A program made the position numbers and the translations under genes. A stretch of 10,431 bases of DNA. Source: Clostridia bacterium. Lineage in GTDB: Bacteria > Bacillota > Clostridia > Oscillospirales > CAG-272. Where the stretch lies: positions 1 to 10,431 of the forward strand of contig JAGBXH010000108.1 of NCBI GenBank assembly GCA_017629395.1, written 5' to 3'. Shown here one piece after another: positions 6,932 to 10,431 of this stretch; positions within the stretch are counted from its first letter, which is position 1; every line of letters begins with the position of its first letter. A model generated the notes under the pieces. That model saw nothing but the letters and a program-made list of their open reading frames with translations. It was not told the DNA's origin and did not search any database.

Positions 6932-8761
6932 ATGGCAAAGAGCAGATACGTTGGCGGTTATCCCGTCATTGGCATTCGTCCCATCGTGGACGGCAGACGC
7001 GGCCCTATGATGCTGCGCGAATCCCTTGAGCCCCTGGTATGGGCAATGGCAGAGGCGGCAAAGAAGCTTTTCGAGGAAAACCTTTTCTACTCCAACGGTG
7101 AGCCCGTCAAGGTAGTCATGGCGGACACCACCATCGGCCGCGTGCCCGAAACCGCCGCTTGCGCCGAAAAGTTCAGACGCGAGGGCGTGGACATTACGCT
7201 GTCCGTCACCCCCTGCTGGTGCTACGGCTCGGAGACCATGGATATGGATCCCCACACCATCAAGGGCGTATGGGGCTTTAACGGCACCGAGCGTCCCGGC
7301 GCTGTCTATCTGGCAGCGGTGCTTGCAGGTCACGCGCAGAAGGGATTACCCGCGTTTGGCATTTACGGTCACGAGGTGCAGGACCGCGATCAGGTAGCCG
7401 AAATCCCCGAGGACGTCAAGGAAAAGCTGCTGCGCTTTGGTCGCGCGGCTGTGGCAGTTGCCACCATGAAGGGCAAATCCTACTTGCAGATCGGCTCGCA
7501 GTGCATGGGCATTGCAGGCTCGATTATGGATCAGGACATGATCGAATCCTACTTCGGCATGCGCGTGGAGTCGGTTGACGAGGTTGAGATCCTGCGCCGC
7601 ATGGAAGAGGGCATTTATAACGAAGAAGAATATAGGAAGGCACTTGCATGGACGCTGGAGCACTGCAAGGAGGGTCGCGACGACAACCCCGAAGCGGTGG
7701 AATTTTTAGGCGAGCAGCGCAAGATCAAGTTTACCGACGAGGAAAAGCGCAAGCAGTGGGAATTCACGGTCAAGATGTACTGCATCATCAAGGATCTGAT
7801 GGCAGGAAACCCGAACCTTCCCGATGCGTTTGAAGAGGAAAAGGTCGGCCACAACGCCATTGCGGGCGGCTTCCAGGGTCAGCGTCAATGGACAGACCAT
7901 TGGCCCAACTGCGACTACCCCGAGGCTCTGCTCTCCTCCTCCTTTGACTACGCAGGCGCACGCGAGCCCTACACGCTTGCAACCGAAAACGACATTCTCA
8001 ACGGCATGGGCATGCTCATGATGCGCCTCTTGACCCACCGCGCGCAGATCTTTGCCGACGTGCGCACCTACTGGTCGGGCGAAGCAACCGAGCGCGTAAC
8101 CGGCTATAAGCTGGAAGGCAAGGCGGCAGAATCGAACGGCATTATCCACCTGCTCAACTCGGGCGCGGCTTGTCTGGACGCTTCGGGTGTTTGCACCGAC
8201 GAGAACGGCAACGCGACCATGAAGAGATGGTGGGAGGTCACCGACGAGGATATCAAGAAGATGACCGACGCCACCGTTTGGTGCGAGGCAGGCTTTGACA
8301 ACTTCCGCGGCGGCGGATTCTCCAGCCACTACACCACCAAGGCTGAAATGCCCTGCACCATGATCCGTCTGAACTTGGTCAAGGGTCTTGGCCCCGTGCT
8401 GCAGATCGCAGAGGGCTGGACGGTCAACCTGCCCGACGACGTATCCGACACGCTCATGGAGCGCACCAATCCCACCTGGCCCTGCACGTGGTTTGCACCG
8501 CGCTGTGACGGCAAGGAGGGCAGCCCCTTCAAGACCGCTTACGAGGTCATGATGAACTGGGGTGCTAACCACGGTGCGATCTCCTACGGTCACATCGGTG
8601 CGGATCTGATCACCATGTGCTCGATGCTGCGCATTCCCGTTTGCATGCACAACGTACCTCTGGACGACGTTTACCGTCCCGCAGTATGGAACGCGTTCGG
8701 CATGGACAAGGAAGGTCAGGACTACCGCGCTTGTCAGGCATTCGGACCTTTGTATAAATAA
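6932..8761 (+). CDS. fucI: L-fucose isomerase
   Basis: This 609-residue protein matches L-fucose isomerase along its whole length (the E. coli enzyme has about 591). It converts L-fucose to L-fuculose, and family members also accept D-arabinose; it works in the cytoplasm as a Mn2+ enzyme. Recognisable blocks are IGIRPIVDGRRG near the start, TPCWCYGSETMDMDP (93-107), WGFNGTERPGAVYLAA (114-129), FADVRTYWS (374-382), WGANHG (543-548) and the C-terminal EGQDYRACQAFGPLYK (594-609). The expected metal ligands are E352, D376 and H547, aligned by eye with E337, D361 and H528 of E. coli. GGAGG (6920-6924) supports the start. The gene has its own promoter and terminator, with no fuculokinase, aldolase, transporter or regulator beside it, so later pathway steps must be encoded elsewhere. 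Its GC is high (112 of 180 bases in three sampled lines), in contrast to the block upstream. Confidence 0.97.
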   Translation: MAKSRYVGGYPVIGIRPIVDGRRGPMMLRESLEPLVWAMAEAAKKLFEENLFYSNGEPVKVVMADTTIGRVPETAACAEKFRREGVDITLSVTPCWCYGSETMDMDPHTIKGVWGFNGTERPGAVYLAAVLAGHAQKGLPAFGIYGHEVQDRDQVAEIPEDVKEKLLRFGRAAVAVATMKGKSYLQIGSQCMGIAGSIMDQDMIESYFGMRVESVDEVEILRRMEEGIYNEEEYRKALAWTLEHCKEGRDDNPEAVEFLGEQRKIKFTDEEKRKQWEFTVKMYCIIKDLMAGNPNLPDAFEEEKVGHNAIAGGFQGQRQWTDHWPNCDYPEALLSSSFDYAGAREPYTLATENDILNGMGMLMMRLLTHRAQIFADVRTYWSGEATERVTGYKLEGKAAESNGIIHLLNSGAACLDASGVCTDENGNATMKRWWEVTDEDIKKMTDATVWCEAGFDNFRGGGFSSHYTTKAEMPCTMIRLNLVKGLGPVLQIAEGWTVNLPDDVSDTLMERTNPTWPCTWFAPRCDGKEGSPFKTAYEVMMNWGANHGAISYGHIGADLITMCSMLRIPVCMHNVPLDDVYRPAVWNAFGMDKEGQDYRACQAFGPLYK

Positions 8762-8768
8762 TATTTTC

Positions 8769-8795
8769 GGGGACGACTTCGGTCGTCCCCTTTTT
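8769..8795 (+). terminator. Rho-independent terminator of fucI
   Basis: A 9-bp stem GGGGACGAC/GTCGTCCCC (8769-8777 with 8782-8790) closed by a stable TTCG tetraloop is followed by five T (8791-8795). It starts 7 bases after the fucI stop codon. This is a textbook intrinsic terminator. Confidence 0.95.
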
Positions 8796-8849
8796 GGGTA
8801 TTGGTTGCGCAACATCCATACAAGATAACAAAACAAAACGGAAACGCGA

Positions 8850-8875
8850 TGTAAAGGCTACCCCCGAGGGGTAGC
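8850..8875 (+). repeat. Left terminal inverted repeat of the MITE-like element
   Basis: These 26 bases start TGTAAAGGC and end GGGGTAGC. The inner part is itself an 8-bp hairpin (8857-8864 with 8868-8875). Confidence 0.7.
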
Positions 8876-9063
8876 TCCCGACGCAGTCGGGTGAGGGGGA
8901 GTTGCGGGCTGATCGGTCAGGTTATCCATCGAGGGAAAACTCATTGAATGCACGGAGTCCGCATTCCCCTTCAGTCGCTGCGCGACGGCGTCTCGCTGCG
9001 GCTCGGTCACACTCGCATTCTGACATGCCACCGGCATGTCATTCATTACGCTCGTGCCGCTTC

Positions 9064-9088
9064 GCTACCCCCGGGGGACGCCTTTACA
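9064..9088 (-). repeat. Right terminal inverted repeat of the MITE-like element
   Basis: The reverse complement of these 25 bases matches the left repeat, with GT in place of TA after TGTAAAGGC and one base fewer in the G run. The last bases, TTTACA, also form a possible outward -35 box. Confidence 0.7.
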
Positions 9089-9110
9089 GCGCGCGCCCCT
9101 CTTGTATAAT
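9083..9110 (+). promoter_or_regulatory. Possible outward promoter at the right end of the MITE-like element
   Basis: TTTACA (9083-9088), the last bases of the right inverted repeat, stands 16 bases before TATAAT (9105-9110). The -35 matches 5 of 6 and the -10 fully. It would drive transcription toward the endonuclease gene, about 180 bases downstream, in addition to that gene's own promoter. Confidence 0.4.
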
Positions 9111-9170
9111 GAACCGCAAAGGGTAGCCGTACGGTATCGACACCCAAACGGTAAACCGACATCTTGACCG

Positions 9171-9195
9171 GCGGGAGGATAATATCCTCCCCTAC
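9171..9195. repeat. Short extragenic palindrome (REP-like)
   Basis: GGGAGGATA (9173-9181) and TATCCTCCC (9183-9191) form a 9-bp palindrome around a single A, followed by CTAC. The layout, a G-rich arm, a short centre, a C-rich arm and then CTAC, resembles small dispersed palindromes I associate with gut Clostridia. No T run follows, so it is not a standard terminator, although it lies between the possible MITE promoter and the next gene. Confidence 0.55.
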
Positions 9196-9226
9196 AAGTA
9201 TATCATGCGACTTTTCCCAAAATCCC

Positions 9227-9255
9227 TTGCAAACAATCGTCCGTCGTGGTATAAT
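9227..9255 (+). promoter_or_regulatory. Promoter of the endonuclease/exonuclease/phosphatase-radical SAM operon
   Basis: TTGCAA (9227-9232) and TATAAT (9250-9255) are 17 bases apart, and TGG directly before the -10 (9247-9249) provides an extended -10 element. Transcription should start near 9262, leaving a leader of about 25 bases that contains the AAAGGAG ribosome binding site (9271-9277). Confidence 0.85.
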
Positions 9256-9286
9256 GGGGGTATCAAACTGAAAGGAGTGTGCCGCT

Positions 9287-9979
9287 ATGAAACTACGCGT
9301 TGTCAGCTACAACATCCGCCACGGGCATGACGCAGGGCTTGACATGTCGGTGATCGCCAAGGACATTTTGTCGGCATCCCCCGACGTGGTGGGCTTGCAG
9401 GAGGTGGACGTATGCACCTCGCGCGTGCACGGACGCGACACGCTATCCGAACTTGCCAAGGCGCTCGGCTGGGAGCACTACGCATTCTGCCGCGCCATCG
9501 ATTTTGCGGGCGGCGGCTACGGCACGGCTATCCTTTCGCGCTTCCCCATCATATCCTTTGAGCAAATGCACTTCGACGTGCCCGCACCGAGAGAGGGGCG
9601 TGCCGTCGGGCATGCCGTCATTGACGCACACGGCGAGCGCGTGGACTTTTTTAACACCCACCTTTCCTATGAATCGGACGAGCTGCGCGCAGGACAATTT
9701 GCTGCTTTGGCAGACTTGGTAGCACGCACACCCGCTTGGGTGCTGACGGGTGATTTCAACACCGCCAACCTTGCATGCTTTGACATATTTACGGGCGCAT
9801 GCTTGGCAAATCCCGGTAAATACCCCACCTTCCCCGCCTCGGACGAGGGCATTGACAATATCGTTTGCAACGCGCCTTGGCGCATCACCGACACGGGCAT
9901 TCTGCAGCCCAGCCACTCCGATCACCTGCTTTTATGGGCGGAGCTGGCAAAGCAACATGACGAAAGGAGCACCCAATGA
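9287..9979 (+). CDS. Endonuclease/exonuclease/phosphatase (EEP) family metal-dependent hydrolase
   Basis: This 230-residue protein belongs to the EEP superfamily (DNase I, exonuclease III, sphingomyelinase, inositol polyphosphate phosphatase), which cleaves phosphoester bonds using Mg2+. Visible motifs in order are SYNIRHG (7-13, with N9), GLQEVD (37-42, metal ligand E39), YGTAILSRFPI (78-88), NTHLS (123-127, H125), TGDFN (154-158, D156 and N158), and the C-terminal SDH (211-213) that holds the catalytic histidine. All expected active-site residues are present. The length is short but normal for small bacterial members. No signal peptide is seen, so it is probably cytoplasmic. The ATG at 9287 follows AAAGGAG by 9 bases. 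Its stop overlaps the next start (ATGA), so it is coupled to the radical SAM gene. The substrate, nucleic acid or a small phosphoester, cannot be told from the sequence. Confidence 0.87.
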   Translation: MKLRVVSYNIRHGHDAGLDMSVIAKDILSASPDVVGLQEVDVCTSRVHGRDTLSELAKALGWEHYAFCRAIDFAGGGYGTAILSRFPIISFEQMHFDVPAPREGRAVGHAVIDAHGERVDFFNTHLSYESDELRAGQFAALADLVARTPAWVLTGDFNTANLACFDIFTGACLANPGKYPTFPASDEGIDNIVCNAPWRITDTGILQPSHSDHLLLWAELAKQHDERSTQ

Positions 9980-10431
9980 CACAATCCGCGCTGAAATGCA
10001 CCCGCGCTTACGTGGAGATCACCAATATCTGCAATATGCATTGCTCCTTTTGCCACGGGCACAGCCGCGCGCCGCGCCGCATGAGCATGGACGAATTTAC
10101 GCACGTGCTGGGGGAGCTGGAGGGAAAAATTCAATTCGTGTACTATCACCTGATGGGTGAGCCGCTGACGCACCCCGACTTGCCCGACATGATACGCATG
10201 GCGAACGCGCGCGGATTTCGCTCGGTCATCACCACCAACGGCACGCTGCTGCAAAAGCGCGGCGGTGAGTTGATTGCCGCCAAGCCGCACAAGGTGTCTA
10301 TCTCGCTGCACAGCTTTGAGGAGGGCGGCGAGGATGCCATGCACAAATACCTCTCCGAGGTGGCAGATTTTGCCAGGCAGGCGGCAGAGGCGGGCATCAT
10401 TGTGGTATTCCGCCTCTGTTCCAAAGGCGGA
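9976..10431 (+). CDS. Radical SAM protein, N-terminal part (runs off the window)
   Basis: An open frame from the ATG at 9976 continues to the last base, giving 152 residues with no stop. Residues 19-26 carry the radical SAM cluster motif CNMHCSFC (C19, C23, C26), which binds a [4Fe-4S] cluster and cleaves S-adenosylmethionine to start radical chemistry. GEP (61-63), a TTNGT strand (86-90) and a SISLHS strand (108-113) continue the partial TIM barrel and match the MoaA/SPASM-type layout. AAAGGAG (9963-9969) lies just upstream, within the end of the EEP gene, and the start overlaps that stop by 4 bases. The specific reaction is not recognisable, and any C-terminal SPASM or other cluster domain lies outside the window. 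Confidence 0.9.
   Translation, partial: MTQSALKCTRAYVEITNICNMHCSFCHGHSRAPRRMSMDEFTHVLGELEGKIQFVYYHLMGEPLTHPDLPDMIRMANARGFRSVITTNGTLLQKRGGELIAAKPHKVSISLHSFEEGGEDAMHKYLSEVADFARQAAEAGIIVVFRLCSKGG

Larger units (their letters stand above)
8850..9088. mobile_element. MITE-like non-coding element with terminal inverted repeats
   Basis: Positions 8850-8875 and 9064-9088 are near-perfect inverted repeats. Both outer ends read TGTAAAGGC inward, then CCCCC and a G run, then TAGC; they differ by two substitutions and one base of indel. Between them lie several short hairpins: GCTACCCC/GGGGTAGC (8857-8875), CCCGAC/GTCGGG (8877-8891), GAATGC/GCATTC (8946-8966) and TGACATGCC/GGCATGTCA (9021-9041). No transposase or credible protein is encoded, which fits a non-autonomous element of about 239 bp. 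I see no clean target-site duplication, so the exact borders are uncertain. A structured intergenic repeat of another kind remains possible. Confidence 0.68.

Noticed and set aside
7706..8836. Open frame of 376 codons on the - strand opposite fucI
   Set aside because: It mirrors the strongly conserved fucI gene on the + strand, has no recognisable domain and passes through the fucI terminator; it is a by-product of GC-rich codon use.
8902..9126. Open frame of 74 codons on the + strand inside the MITE-like element
   Set aside because: The product is low-complexity (R, S, A, H rich), has no clear ribosome binding site and spans the hairpins and right inverted repeat.
8850..9195. CRISPR array in the repeat-rich gap
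   Set aside because: The repeats are inverted and of different sequence; there are no regularly spaced direct repeats.

Overview
The window looks like chromosomal DNA of a Gram-positive anaerobe, most likely a gut Clostridia (Bacillota). This rests on consensus sigma-A type promoters, strong GGAGG ribosome binding sites, a lipoprotein signal on a substrate-binding protein, a GMP synthase C-terminus of the type I associate with Clostridia, and small extragenic palindromes like those scattered in such genomes. The lineage is an inference. All recognised genes are on the + strand.

Layout. (1) 1-1127: a terminator-like hairpin and promoter, then guaA, which encodes only the ATP-pyrophosphatase and dimerisation half of GMP synthase. 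(2) 1128-1262: a leader with several overlapping hairpins. (3) 1263-6779: a block of lower GC holding four genes. These are an ABC ATPase with an extra C-terminal domain, a lipoprotein that fuses an amino-acid-type binding protein to its permease, a kinase-fold small-molecule phosphotransferase, and a MATE exporter fused to an anti-sigma-factor-like HATPase domain. The first two genes overlap by 11 bases and the last two by 4. (4) 6780-8790: L-fucose isomerase (fucI) as a single transcription unit with a perfect consensus promoter and a UUCG-loop terminator. (5) 8791-9286: about 500 bases without a gene, holding a MITE-like element of about 239 bp, a small extragenic palindrome and a promoter. 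(6) 9287-10431: an endonuclease/exonuclease/phosphatase-family enzyme overlapping by 4 bases a radical SAM protein that runs off the end of the window.

The most interesting part is block 3. Both the ABC ATPase (residues about 241-366) and the MATE protein (residues about 455-581) end in a domain of the RsbW/SpoIIAB HATPase type. The MATE copy keeps the N-box and the DNG motif. The ABC copy keeps the fold pattern but has lost the nucleotide-binding residues. An importer and an exporter that each carry a switch-kinase-like domain, with a phosphotransferase between them, suggest a transport system controlled by partner switching. No STAS antagonist or PP2C phosphatase lies in the window, so the partner, the substrate and even joint function are inferred.
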